Origin: Massospora cicadina | Lineage: Eukaryota; Entomophthoromycota; Entomophthoromycetes; Entomophthorales; Entomophthoraceae | DNA length: 64,000 nucleotides | NCBI GenBank assembly: GCA_022478985.1 | Contig: JAKSZP010006630.1 | Location: 180,408-244,407 of the forward strand | Reading direction: 5' to 3' | Shown here: piece after piece, positions 1 to 9,810 of the stretch | How the letters are laid out: the number at the start of each line of letters is the position of its first letter | Numbering within the stretch: the stretch's first letter is position 1 | Notes under the pieces: model-generated | The model's database searches: none | Seen by the model: only the letters and a program-made list of their open reading frames with translations | Told to the model about the DNA's origin: nothing | Position numbers and translations under genes: made by a program

Positions 1-145
1 ACAACCTGATGACATTCTGTTTAGCCTTAATTTAGGACTTATTAGAATTACTAAATAGCTCAAAATTTTAAAGTCCCTAGTAGAAATATATGTCAATCTT
101 CTCCCCAGGACAAAGCTTTTACCTTGCATAGAGAGATCCTGAGAA
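1..145 (-). repeat. 3' LTR of element III, partial
   Basis: This tract matches 8670-8815 from its first base. Shared blocks are acaac-tgatgaca, gacttatt, gctcaaaa, atatgtcaat-ttctcc and ttgcatag-gagatcctga. It is the start of the 3' LTR in minus orientation; the rest lies left of the window. The two copies differ at many positions, so the element is old. Confidence 0.5.
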
Positions 146-159
146 AAGCCCCTCAAGCC

Positions 160-486
160 TTATCCAATGGGAGTAAGTCTTGATCCCTTCTGTAATAACT
201 GACCTGATGAATTGTTGAAGTATTTGTGGTAATTTCTTGTTATTAATTGACTGATGTAATTTTTCTCAGGATTCAAATGTTTATCTGATGATGACCGGTA
301 AGTTTTAGACAGCGGGGTACTAATGGTGAGCAGAGACTGGCCCAGGTAACTGACATCAAAAGAGTCCAATAGAAGCAGTTTCAACAAAAGTAATCTAGCA
401 GCCTCAGATCTTTTGGACTTTAGTTCTCTTGCTTGCATTGTGGCATGAATTGGGGGCTTTAGCTGGATATTCTGAATTGACGGCAA
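160..486 (-). pseudogene. minus-strand open frame, 3' end of element III interior
   Basis: This is a 108-codon open frame on the same strand as the larger broken ORF at 578-1826 and just downstream of it. It contains a short basic stretch and a leucine run (residues about 31-40). No domain is recognisable. It may be the C-terminal continuation of the element III protein in a shifted frame, or non-coding sequence that happens to be open. Confidence 0.25.
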
Positions 487-577
487 GGATAAGCAGGTGT
501 TTGGGGCTAAACTGGAAAGTTAGGATGGAGTTGTGAGAGAAGATCTTTAAAAAATCTATGTCAGGATAGCACAATTT

Positions 578-1826
578 TCATTTGGGAGCTAGCTGGGAGT
601 GGACAACAATGGCATGCTTGAGGCGCATATACTGAAAGTTCTTGCAAAGTTGGGCTGCTTTGTGCTCAGAATCATATGTAGCAAACTGCATAGTGATGAC
701 ATACTGTGCCAGCACCACTTGATAAGAATGTTCAGCGTTGAGGGGGTAAATTATGCCCTTGGGCATGGCGGCTAGGTTGGCAAGGGTGTAAAAGGCAACC
801 TTGGAATGATTTGTGGGGTATTCCAAATCTAGGTTCCCAATTTTCATTTTGACATCCAGCATCACGTTTTGACAACCCTTTAAGGCCACTTTCATTTTGA
901 TCAACTTACACTTGGACCGTGAAAGCTCCTTCTTGGTTTTGGCATGAGCCTTCATAGTATCCTCAAAAATGCTTTCTATGATTAAAATGCACTGGGATGG
1001 GCAAGACTCGTGAGCATTCATGAGTTCATCAGGGATGTTTGGCTTAAATCAGGCCCTTCAGCTTAGCTTCATTCGCCATTTTCATCTCCAGGTATTAACT
1101 GCGCTCAATCTGAGTAATGTTAGTTGGATCAGAAACCTTTTTAAGCTGTGAAGAACCTTCAACCATTTCATCAGCAGGCTTAGGCTCATCCAGGTTGATA
1201 ATCTTGTTCTCAGCATTAAAAACAAAAAGACCCAGTTTTGGTGAATGGTTCACAAGTGGTGCCTTGCTGGTTGGGACAACTGTTTCCCTTTCTGAGGTAA
1301 GTTTTTTGACTTTTGATATTAATTGTTACTCTGGCCTTAGATTGTAGGCCAATAAGATTTATTTTGGTCTTGGATTTGTCATAATTGGCGTTATCCCAAG
1401 CTGAGAGTGGAAATAGGTAAGCTTGATAAATATTTTTTAGTAATATCTGGCCAATTTTCAGATGAGAGCCATCAAAATCGATGGGTGACATACTTGCTGG
1501 CAAGAAATTCAAGCTTGGCGCTACTGCTACTTGAGCAGAGGTAAGTCACAGTTATTTTTTTGATGCTTTTGTCATTTTGATGCGCTGGGCTATTCAGAGC
1601 TTCCATGGGGTTCTTGAAGTTCAATCCCATCATCAAGTTCAGTAAAAAGTTCTTGGCTTGACCCAAATTGATTGACCTGATAGTTCTGTCAAGGTTTGTG
1701 GCCAGTTTTAATTTTTCATTTGACACTTTTGGGTCCAGAGAGGCAATGAGCTTAATTTTCACTTTCTGCTCTAAAACAGTAAAGTAGTTTTGACTTTTAA
1801 ATTTTTTAAACTTGCTTTTGGTTAAC
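578..1826 (-). pseudogene. broken ORF of unknown function, main coding region of element III
   Basis: Read on the minus strand from about 1826 down to the stop at 578, a nearly continuous protein can be followed across three frames. It starts near KFKKFKSQNYF and passes through DPKVSNEKLK, SMSPIDFDGSHLKIG, LFVFNAENKIINLDEPKP and YLEMKMANEAKLKGLI. It ends in LAPK at 578. Two in-frame TAA codons (at about 1098-1100 and 1050-1052) and at least three frameshifts (near 1545, 1240 and 1050) break it. The C-terminal 147 codons (1021-578) are open. The composition is lysine-rich, with many charged residues in the middle. I recognise no domain: no DTG protease, no YxDD, no zinc knuckle. Its position between a PBS and a 3' LTR suggests a gag-like protein, but that is inference. 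LINE-A copy 1 interrupts its upstream part at 1824. Confidence 0.5.
1807..1824. repeat. left target-site duplication of LINE-A copy 1
   Basis: The 18-base sequence taaacttgcttttggtta is repeated exactly at 7096-7113, flanking the LINE. Removing the LINE and one copy restores the minus-strand frame on the left. Confidence 0.93.
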
Positions 1827-1837
1827 TTTTCTTTCTC

Positions 1838-1857
1838 GTTGCAAACACTTTTGCAAC
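1838..1857 (+). promoter_or_regulatory. 5' UTR hairpin 1 of LINE-A copy 1
   Basis: A perfect 8-bp inverted repeat, GTTGCAAA / TTTGCAAC, surrounds a CACT loop 13 nt from the element's 5' end. It is identical in the other two copies (27907-27926, 38333-38352). A role in RNA packaging, template recognition or internal promotion is possible but not shown. Confidence 0.6.
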
Positions 1858-1887
1858 CTATTCAATTCAAGTAAGAATCTAGTTTGA

Positions 1888-1908
1888 TAATCTCACAAGA
1901 GGAGATTA
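1888..1908 (+). promoter_or_regulatory. 5' UTR hairpin 2 of LINE-A copy 1
   Basis: TAATCTC (1888-1894) can pair with GAGATTA (1902-1908) across a 7-nt loop, ending 10 nt before the ORF1 start codon at 1919. Copy 3 keeps the same pairing and copy 2 has one mismatch. Confidence 0.5.
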
Positions 1909-1918
1909 GTCTGCGCCC

Positions 1919-3337
1919 ATGTCAGGGAGCAGTTGGGCAAGTAAGTCGAGAGGAGCAGGTGGAAGGCCCGCGGCCTCTAACGTTTGAAAACGCCCCAGAG
2001 AAACTGGCAAAATAGAAAAAAATTTAAAAAAACTGGCGGTCACTATTTCCACAGAAATACTCGAATGGCAAGCACAATGCAACCAGTACATTAACACGCC
2101 ACACTCCCAGCTATTTTTGTTGGTGGAATTTGGAGTCCTAAATGTTTCTGGACATCCAACAAACGGCCTTATGGGAAAAATTTTGTGAGGATGTGCACAC
2201 AATTTTCCCCACCGCGGTGTATGTTGCACCTCACTCCATGTCACGTGGTTGGCTGGACCTAGGTTTCAAAAACAAAGAGGCAGCAGATGAGGCTGCTGCG
2301 GTGCGCGTAGTGGTCAACCTTCCCAAGGGGCAATGGGTTGTTGATACCAAATGCACCAGATGGAAAAAAACAAATAAAATTTTCCTCACGTTTGATTTTT
2401 TGCCTACTACGGTAAAACGTGACATTTTGGAGCAACACCTGAAAGATGGTCTCACCGTATATGGCAAAATACAATCTTTCAAAATGCAACGTTTCACGCT
2501 GATGCCACACCTGTGCACTGGCAAAGCCATCGCAGTTCTGACCCCAACTGAGGAGATTGTGAAGGACCTAACCCAGATCCCGCACTCCACCTTTATTGAC
2601 ATCGCAGGGCATACCACCCACCCATTTTGGGTAACCGTGGACAGCGCGCCCCCCATTTTCACCCACTGTGACGCGTTCAGCCATAAGGCGCACACATGCC
2701 CCATCAAGGAGGGCGTCACATTCCAAGAGCACCCCTCAGCGGCCATGGCCAGCGGAGAGGCGCACTATGAACCAACCGCAAGCACCAAAGAGGCTTTTTG
2801 TGGGGAGCACAAGGCTGCTACCTACTGGTAAATCCTATCTCCCCGCAAGAGTGGAAGAAGGCCAAGCAGGCCCGCAGGGCTGCGGCCAAGGAAGCGGCCA
2901 AAGCTATCACTGCTATCCCAAACTCCCAACGCCAGGAGGACATTGAAACCTTCATGGTGGAAGCAACTTGGGAATCCATCAACCAATCAGATTGGGAAGC
3001 ACATGCTGATTGGGCCACTCAATCCAAGGATCTGATGGGGGACTTGATCTCACCCAATCATTACACCCAAGCTCTGGTCAAAACTGACTTGGGACCCATC
3101 TGAACTGAAAAAAAATTTTGATCCGCTCAATGGTGCACCAAACTCATCCGCACCGCAAAAATTTGTCTGACGTCAAGGAAACAAAAAGCGAAGGCTAAAG
3201 CCAATGCAACTCTTTCCACAAAAATTAACAAAAATCCCAATAGTGTTGCTGCTAACACCCATGCTGCTGTGAAGGCCCTTGGGGATCTAGAGGAGGCTGG
3301 TGGGCCCAGGTGCCCACCCCTCGCACCTAAGGTGTGA
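1919..3337 (+). pseudogene. LINE-A ORF1 (RNA-binding, CCHC), copy 1, broken
   Basis: In LINEs, ORF1 proteins bind element RNA. This copy starts at the ATG that follows ctgcgccc in all three copies and begins MSGSSWA. Codon 23 is TGA (1985-1987). A one-base insertion near 2132 shifts the frame, after which 2142-2800 is open and carries the conserved block GWLDLGF and then FLTFDFLPTTVKRDIL. The zinc knuckle, CTHCDAFSHKAHAC in the family, has lost its first cysteine here (Phe near 2656). A second frameshift near 2800 precedes an Ala/Lys-rich tail. The end reads PLAPKV then TGA at 3335-3337, which overlaps the ORF2 ATG. The GWLDLGF block also appears in LINE-B and LINE-C as related D-[LV]-G-F motifs. 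Confidence 0.85.
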
Positions 3338-6300
3338 TGGGGGAAAACTTCACTTTAGGGATGTTGAATATTGCCGGACTCAAGGCCTCCCTGTCCCACG
3401 CTAGGAAACTGAGTTTTTTACAATAAAATTTACCCGTGGATATCCTGGCCATCCAGGAGTCCCACTGTCCACGAGGTTCCGAGGAAGCTTGGAAAACAAT
3501 GCTTCTCCCATCCCTATCCTTTTGGTCAGAGCACTGTGGGGTGCTAATTCAGAAAAATAATTTTTCAAATTTTTATTGTCAGAAACCTTCCTCAATGGCC
3601 AAGTCCTCATTGTCACCTTCTTGTGGGCTGACGTGGTACACGCTATCATCAACATCTATGCCCCAAACGGTGCACATGAGCGTCAGGAATTTTTCTCATC
3701 AGTCAAATCCCTCCTGCTACCCCCTGATTCTTTCCTAGTCGGCGACATGAACTGTTGGATAATCTCACCAACGGACCGGTGGCCTCCCTCACCCCACGCC
3801 CCACAGGGTCACATAGAACTAAGCGTTCTAAAGGCCACCCTTGGGTTAATGGATGCTCTGCCGTGGCAAGCCCTGCTGCTCGAGAACATGACGCGCCCCC
3901 ACATCCACAATGGCCAAATAAGGTCCATGTCCCACATCAACCTTATCCTTATGCTGGCGAAATTCCAACCCCACATATCCCACTTTAAAACAACAAAAAT
4001 GGAATTCTCCAATCATCAACTGGTCTTGATAACCTACCACCTACCTGTCACAGCTGCTAAGGCCCCACATTGGTGCAAAATCTGCCCCTCCGAGCTCGCA
4101 TCGCCAGGATTTTCCACATGGGTGAAATCAGCAACTTTGGCAAAAAGAGTTTGTTGTACCATTTTGCGTGGACCCCATTTCCACATGGGCAACTTTCAAA
4201 GATGATACCATCTGCCACTCTCGCCATCTCTCTCCAGATGCTCACGAGCCACATTGGCGGTCATTTTGCGAACTCTGGAAGAGTTGGCACACCTGGAGTC
4301 CAATATCCCAGCTACAGGATACAGCTCTGCATGTGGCTGAAAGTGGGCGGAGGCAGCCGCCCACCTCAACGCGCTCAAAAGGCAACACAAACATCAGGTT
4401 TGTGTTCAGTACAGGGCCAAATGCATCACAAAAGGCGACAAGTGCACCGCACATTTCTTTAAAAAAATTTTCACACCACGCCAGAGTGTGGCCTGCACAC
4501 AGGTGCAAAGATCGGATGATTCCATTGTGGATATGCCAGCTGAAGTGGCAATCAAAACACAAAAGTATTACTCCAAGTTGTACCAATCCAATCCAATTCA
4601 GCTGGCTGAAGTGGCAGAATTTCTTGTCTGAGCCCACATCTGCACCATTTTCTGATACCCAGAAATAATGAATTAGATTACTCCGAACGAATTATGGACA
4701 GCCATTTGCAGTGCACCAAAAAAAATGCCCAGACCCAGATGGCATTCCATATGAATTCTACAAAAAGTATTTCAAATATATATCCCCACTGCTGCTCGCC
4801 TCACTTAACCAAAGCCTGTTGGAAATGCGCCTCCTACCAGGAGGACATGAGGCCTTTACCATCACACTCTTCAAGAAAGGGGATAAGCTAGACTTAGCCA
4901 ACTGGCGCCCCATATCTTTAACTAACACAGACACTAAAATTTTAACAAAAATCATGGCTAACCGTTTAGGAATTGTAGCATCTGCCACCATCTCCCCAGA
5001 ACAATTCAGTTTCATACCCAGAAGGTCGAGTTGGGATAACGTTCACTCTGTGGCTAATGCATTTCAGTCCACAGCCTCTGGGGCACTTGTATTCTTGGAC
5101 CAACAGAAGGCCTATGATGCAGTAAACTGGTAATACCTCAGGGCCTGCCTCCATCAATTCCGCTTACCCCCTCACTTCATCAACTGGGTGATGCTGCTCA
5201 CAGAATCTGCAACAATGGCAGCACGTGGCCCAGGCTTCCTAACGGAATTAGTCCGCCCTCAAAGGGGCTTGCGACAAGTGGACCCCCTCAGCCCACTCTT
5301 ATATAACTTTAGCCTTGACCCACTACTGCGAAATGTGAATGCCCAACTCACTGGGGTCCATGTGCCAAGATAAGCGCCAGTCAAGATGATGGCGTTCGCA
5401 GATGATTGTGTGGTTGGGGTATCTAATAATCAAGATCACGCGCGTTTGAAGCTCTCATCCAGGAGTATTCTCGGGTAAGTAACGCGGCACTGAACGCTTC
5501 CAAAACCAAAATCATCCTCCTTGGTCAGTCTCTGAACTGCTGGGCCCCAGCAATTAGTTATTATTCCGGCCCATCTGCTCGCCCACGTCCTCGCCCTACC
5601 AGCTCAACACACACCGCCCCCCTGGTGCTCCCCTTCGTGCCACGCCCTACCATAGGACCGGTACGTCATCTGGGCGTGTGGATGGAGGCAGGCGGATATG
5701 CGTCAGCAGTAATGGAGTGCCATATTCTGGACAACGTGACGAAGCAAATCGCCTCTCTCAGAGCCCACCCTACTTCCCTTACTGGCAGGGTTGTTTTAGC
5801 CAACTCTATGCTCCTCTCCAAAGTCTGGTTTGGAGCCCACGCTATCCCCTTCTCCCCAAGCTTCTTCAAATCCCTGTATGCCTTGCTGCAAGGATGGCTT
5901 TGCTCAGGCCTTCCACCAGTACGGCTAGGGGTCATGATTGGCCCTCATCATCATGGTGACATGGGTCTGCTCGACTTCAGAGCCCATGCTGCCAAGATCT
6001 TGGGTACCTGGATAGCGGCCATCACCGCCCCTATGCTCCCCTCCCAACACTGGTCCCGCGTGGCCCGCTCCAACTTCTCCCAAGCCTTGTGCCTCAACAA
6101 CCCATCAAACCCCCACTCCCTGATGAAATACCTCGCATCACACCCATCAGCCACAGGCCCTCACGGGACTAAAACCCACTACAAACGTTCCTCCTCTCCA
6201 TGTGGAGCGCTGAGTGGAGAATTTGTATTAGTGGACACACAGCCCAGAGAGGCCACCCCTCTCCTCAGTTCACACAAAAGGTACAGGGGCTACCCATCCA

Positions 6301-6958
6301 AGATGGCGTGATCCCCACACGGCCCCATGTCCTATCCAGGGTGGACTACCTGGGCATGATGGACATCCCTTACTCCATTGAGACCCAAAAAACTATCTGG
6401 AAATACGCACACCATCCTCTGTTGCAGCCTCAAGTCCGCTCCCATGTGTGGCGCTGCCTGAGACGGGTGTATCGTACAGCTGAGCACTCTAATGCTTTAC
6501 ACTCATCCTGTGTCGTGTGTGTCCAGTATGGAACGCTGTTCCACCGCCTGGAGAAGTGCCCTACCTCTAAAGTGATATGGCGCGAAGTTCAACGTCTGCT
6601 GGGCCAGGATCAAACACATCCCTTCAGTCTGTCAAGAGATATGTTTGCTCTATCAATGGCCTCCTCCCTTCCACCCTCCCTCCATGCTTTGGTGGTTGCA
6701 ATCGCCATGTGGACCATCCACACGATTGTCTTAGATGCCATCGCAGGCTCCACCCCCACCCTCCCAGAAGCTGTCCACGGATTCTGGTCTCATTTGGTGG
6801 ACCACTTTCAAGCATGGATGTTTGGATACCTCCCACCGCGTCGCTGACAGCTGGTCTCCTCCTGGTTCCCAGTCTGGTTCGTCAAATCAGACCCCTTCAT
6901 CCACATGTGTTCAATTGTGGCTACGGCCTCCTAACACGTTCCCTCCCCCTCCCCATAG
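3337..6958 (+). pseudogene. LINE-A ORF2 (endonuclease-RT), copy 1, broken
   Basis: ORF2 nicks target DNA and reverse transcribes the element RNA. Endonuclease motifs are visible in order: AIQESH (about 3445), NIYAPN (about 3652), a GDMNC motif (about 3742) and SNH where SDH is expected (about 4010). RT motifs follow: PDGIPYEFY (about 4735), NWRPISL (about 4900), FIPRRS (about 5020), GLRQ-DPLSPLLYN (about 5265) and FADDCV (about 5395). A C-terminal knuckle CVVC-x7-H-x4-C lies at 6509-6559, matching the zf-RVT type. The ORF is broken by many stops and frameshifts, including TAA in the endonuclease near 3424 and TGA at 6845. The family end is PSPSP followed by a stop, here TAG at 6956-6958. Confidence 0.9.
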
Positions 6959-7095
6959 TGGCGTTCCCGCTGGTAACAAGAGAGAGAATCGCTTCTCTGG
7001 GGTGCCTTCCCTGGTACTAAGTTTTGTCTCTTCTGAGTCATATTTGGAAGTGTCTGTCCCATGGTCGGCCTTCCCCACAATAAATTTAAATTAGA

Positions 7096-7113
7096 TAAAC
7101 TTGCTTTTGGTTA
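7096..7113. repeat. right target-site duplication of LINE-A copy 1
   Basis: Exact copy of 1807-1824 (taaacttgcttttggtta). The minus-strand sequence of element III resumes immediately after it. Confidence 0.93.
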
Positions 7114-7289
7114 CCTAAATAAATATTATTGTTATTATTAAAATTAATTTTTTTATTTAAATATGGGCATTCTGATTGGTTTAATCTTTTCTATTTTAAT
7201 GGAGGAAGAGTTGTAGCTTGGGATAATTTATTTTTTATTTATTTGAGGCAAGCCAACCAGTGGACGGACATTACTGAAAGAAAGAATGA

Positions 7290-7540
7290 AAGTAAACATT
7301 GACATGAAACCTGAGCAGGGTTAACTCCATCATAGAAAGTTTTTCCACCTCCAGATTAAACTTGGATTTTTCTGGTCATGTCATGTTTAAGGTTTTTATG
7401 CTATTAGACCTACTAACCGCCAATAGCTTCCTTTGGCTGGCGCATTAAATTGATGTGCAAAGGGCAGAAATTAAACCCGCAACCTTCAGGTTGGTAGCAT
7501 ACACCCTACCAACTCACCTTCCACCCCTGGGAGAATTTCT
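7290..7540 (-). repeat. tRNA-derived SINE-like segment
   Basis: On the minus strand, 7527 down to 7463 looks like a worn tRNA. A GTGAGTTGGTAGGGTG stretch resembles a D-arm/A-box, and GGTTGCGGGTTTAATTTC resembles the T-arm/B-box. They are spaced as in an elongator tRNA, with CCA near the anticodon position. The acceptor stem does not close, so this is not a functional tRNA. The sequence continues downstream for about 170 bases with no gene, as a SINE body would. I see no second copy in the window and no clear target duplication, so a lone tRNA pseudogene remains possible. Confidence 0.4.
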
Positions 7541-7895
7541 TTTTGTGTTTGTGGTTAAATACAATAGTTGTTTGAACAAAAGCTTTTATCATATTAGACA
7601 CGTCCTAGCATCCAATAACTATTCCGCTGAGTGATATCTATAAAAGCTTCTTATTTAGGAGATATAAACACCTTATTGAATTGTAGTTCTTGTTCCTTAT
7701 AATAAAATATCACCTTTGTTTATATTTTTCTTTGTGAATCTGGCATTTTTTCTAAATAATTTTTTTTAATTTTCTTGTCGTTCTTTACAATTCAAGAAAA
7801 ATTTTCAACTGATTTGAAGTTTGGAAGTATATGAAGTCTTCTGGGTCACACTCAAAGGATTTCTTTGGAAAGTTTGTCCCTACAGCTACTGTGTC
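7541..7895 (-). other. AT-rich interior of element III, decayed coding-like sequence
   Basis: On the minus strand just beyond the 7896 stop there are short coding-like runs such as PKKSFECDPEDFIYFQ, broken by several stop codons. Nothing recognisable. Confidence 0.25.
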
Positions 7896-8003
7896 TTAAC
7901 TATTCCAGAGAAGGTAGGTTGAAAGATCAGAGTCTGAAGTGCTCGCTGTAGATTTTTTCATTTTATCCAAATTTGAGGGGATTCTCTCAGGGTGCATCTT
8001 GGA
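7896..8003 (-). pseudogene. start of the element III protein, about 33 codons
   Basis: On the minus strand the first ATG after the primer-binding site opens MHPERIPSNLDKMKKS, followed by an S/T-rich stretch. It stops at TAG (7896-7898). The open frame also extends upstream through the LTR to 8171, but the PBS lies inside that stretch, so the later ATG is the more likely start. It is followed downstream by the broken ORF at 578-1826 once the LINE is removed. Confidence 0.35.
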
Positions 8004-8008
8004 AGAGA

Positions 8009-8025
8009 CCCTGTAGTGAGCACCA
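8009..8025 (-). other. primer-binding site of element III
   Basis: Minus-strand TGGTGCTCACTACAGGG lies 2 nt inside the LTR end CCAACA. It matches the PBS of Ty3-II at 62361-62378 and, with one to two changes, those of Ty3-I at 33419 and 51762. It predicts a primer tRNA ending CCCTGTAGTGAGCACCA. Confidence 0.75.
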
Positions 8026-8027
8026 GA

Positions 8028-8815
8028 TGTTGGGTTTCCACCTGATGTGCTCGCAGGTGCTAGCACTGGGGATCTTAACATAGTAGCTGATTGTAAGAGG
8101 CTTCCTCCATTAAAGGCAGCCATCAGTATAGGGGATTCATAAGATAAAGCAATGGATGAGACTTTATTCATTAGAATAAAATTAAACTAGATAGTAAATA
8201 AATAATATAATATTCACTTAAAAGTGCTTTGTTAAAAAATGAGACAGTGCTGTTTATATTACTGTTGAAAGTAAAAGGAAAATCATGATTCACATTGGGA
8301 CCATCTAGTACTAAAAAAATCATGATTCACTGGGATTGGTGAAAAATGATTCATCAATTCTTCTTAATTCTAAGTGGTTTATCTATCACTGCGTCACATC
8401 TGGAAGTTCAGTTGGGCTTCTTTTTCTCCTGTTAATAATTTAATAGCAATAGTTTATTTGTATCAAATTCAAAAGGGGCTCTTCCAATAGTCCTGGTATA
8501 GAGGTCCAACTTGCCATCTTCCATAATGAACAGCTGATTAAGATATTGGGATCTTTGGGCCATAGATTGATTCATGTGAAAACATCCCCAAAATTAGGTA
8601 GTATATTCATGAATATATTTAAAAATGCTTATTAGCTGAATCCAGAGTAATTTAAGTAATTTCCCAAATTTGAAATACAACTTGATGACAAGGAGTCAAG
8701 CATTGGTTTGTGACTTATTGAATATCTGAATTGCTCAAAAGTCAAATCACATGTAGCAGTATATGTCAATTTTCTCCACAGTATGAGGCTTTCAAATTGC
8801 ATAGGGAGATCCTGA
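8028..8815 (-). repeat. 5' LTR of element III
   Basis: The LTR is about 788 bp. Its inner end (plus-strand tgttgggtttcc) abuts the PBS, and its outer end is set by where homology to 1-145 stops. The outer end does not show a clean TG, so that boundary may be off by a few bases. It contains a tiny LINE-B tail at 8294-8319. Confidence 0.5.
8294..8319 (+). mobile_element. 26-nt 5'-truncated LINE-B tail with target duplication
   Basis: The insert attgggaccatctagtac followed by ta and seven A matches the last bases of LINE-B (26852-26875) over 18 nt plus the A run. It is flanked by aatcatgattcac at 8281-8293 and by the same 13 bases ending at 8330, with the first A's merging into the A tail. This fits target-primed insertion that aborted almost at once. 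Confidence 0.8.
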
Positions 8816-9419
8816 AACCGCCAAAATCACAAACCATAGTCTGTACCCAAATATACAAAAATATCTCACCTAGGAATTTTTGGAATTTAAAGAATGGAAA
8901 ACTACTCAGTAAAATTTTTTTATCTGTCCTGAAAATGGTCAACCCTATTATAATGGCCACTATAAGTTTTTTAGCTAACTTTATTGTTAACCCTATGACT
9001 GTGGGACCTTATACCCAATTGTTTATGTTCAGCAATATATATTGAAAAGTTTGACAATGTTTTTGGGTAAAAGCCATATGATTTTGTTTTAAAACAGCAC
9101 CTTTAGCGATCTAGTGAAAGTTCAATTGTTCAGGAGCTAACTAATTAATAACTGGAAAAGGTTAAGAAATCATTGGAGAAGTCTGCTTATTTATTCTCAT
9201 CTGCTATTTAAGACTTTGGAAAATGAAAAGCTTCTATATTATGTCAAAACTGGGGATGCTCCACTTTTCCATTCCTAGCCCTATATGAAAAGTAAGGAAG
9301 AAGTAGCCCTGGTGTTCACTGAACTTAGATAATTACTGAATTCCAGTTAATTGGTGCCCTCACATAGACTTTGGACCTCCTCACTCCTGCTGTTCTAATT
9401 AAGAGGGTAATCACAAAGT
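8816..9419. other. AT-rich DNA, no gene recognised
   Basis: A short plus-strand open frame (8731-9045) crosses the LTR edge, has no recognisable motif and is probably chance. Nothing else can be supported. Confidence 0.3.
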
Positions 9420-9810
9420 AGTAATGAACTTTCAAAGGTTCAACTTAGTTACCAAAAAGGATTGTTATACGCTATTTAAAACTGATGACTTGTTGTGGCT
9501 TCTTGTCAGAGCTCAATATATCAGCAATGGATCTTGCCAGAGGTTACTTACAGACTAAACTAGCCCTAAAGTCTGAGCCAAGTGTGCTCTAATTGCTAAA
9601 ATAGGTTTATAAAACCAACTTAGATGCCCTAGGGTCTCTGTAATGCCCCTGCGACTTTCCAGAAAGAAGTAGATGGTCTCTTGAGTGTTTTAAAATTGCC
9701 ATGTATCATTAGATATATGACTTTACCATGTCTATAAAGACTTTTGACAAACCATTAAAACATCTTTATGTGGTCTACAACTGACTGAGTTTGTAAGGCT
9801 ACACACAAAA
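9420..9810 (+). pseudogene. Ty3/gypsy RT fragment
   Basis: In shifting plus-strand frames the palm domain can be read: AMDLARGYLQTKLA (motif A; the family has LDL-SGY-Q), GLCNAPATFQKEVDG (motif B', nearly perfect) and then a worn region where Y-DD should lie (RYMTLP/YDFT). The YxDD motif itself is not intact. No LTR or PBS can be tied to it. It may belong to the same element as the RNase H relic at 15600, with the tandem array between them, but this cannot be shown. Confidence 0.7.

Larger units (their letters stand above)
1825..7095 (+). mobile_element. LINE-A copy 1, full length
   Basis: This is a non-LTR retrotransposon of 5.27 kb. It begins acttttctttctcg, a 5' end shared exactly with the copies at 27894 and 38320, and ends in an AATAAATTTAAA-type tail with no long poly-A. 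It has a short 5' UTR of about 94 nt with two hairpins. ORF1 (1919-3337) encodes a protein with an RNA-binding-like N half and a CCHC region. ORF2 (3337-6958) has an APE-type endonuclease, an RT and a C-terminal zinc knuckle. There is no RNase H after the RT, which is closer to L1-type than to Tad-type organisation. The 18-bp target duplication is typical of target-primed reverse transcription. Both ORFs carry stops and frameshifts, so this copy is dead. Confidence 0.95.
1..8815 (-). mobile_element. LTR retroelement III, RT-less, split by LINE-A copy 1
   Basis: I infer a minus-strand LTR element. Positions 1-145 and 8670-8815 are homologous and both homologies stop at the same motif (gagatcctga in plus orientation), as expected for the outer ends of two LTRs. 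On the minus strand the right-hand LTR ends in CCAACA at 8028, and two bases later comes the primer-binding site TGGTGCTCACTACAGGG. The interior, once the LINE is removed, is about 2.6 kb and holds minus-strand coding-like sequence but no RT, RNase H or integrase. The 3' LTR continues past the left edge of the window. Alternative: a deleted Ty3 element whose pol is gone. Confidence 0.6.

Noticed and set aside
1298..1545. Plus-strand gtaagt motifs (1298, 1541) as introns of a plus-strand gene
   Set aside because: The coding signal in this stretch is on the minus strand, and no plus-strand exons flank these sites.
3401..3655. Minus-strand open frames inside LINE ORF2 regions here and in the other copies
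   Set aside because: They are shadows of the plus-strand endonuclease and RT, whose motifs are clear.
7463..7527. Functional tRNA gene
   Set aside because: The acceptor stem does not pair and the T-arm is imperfect.
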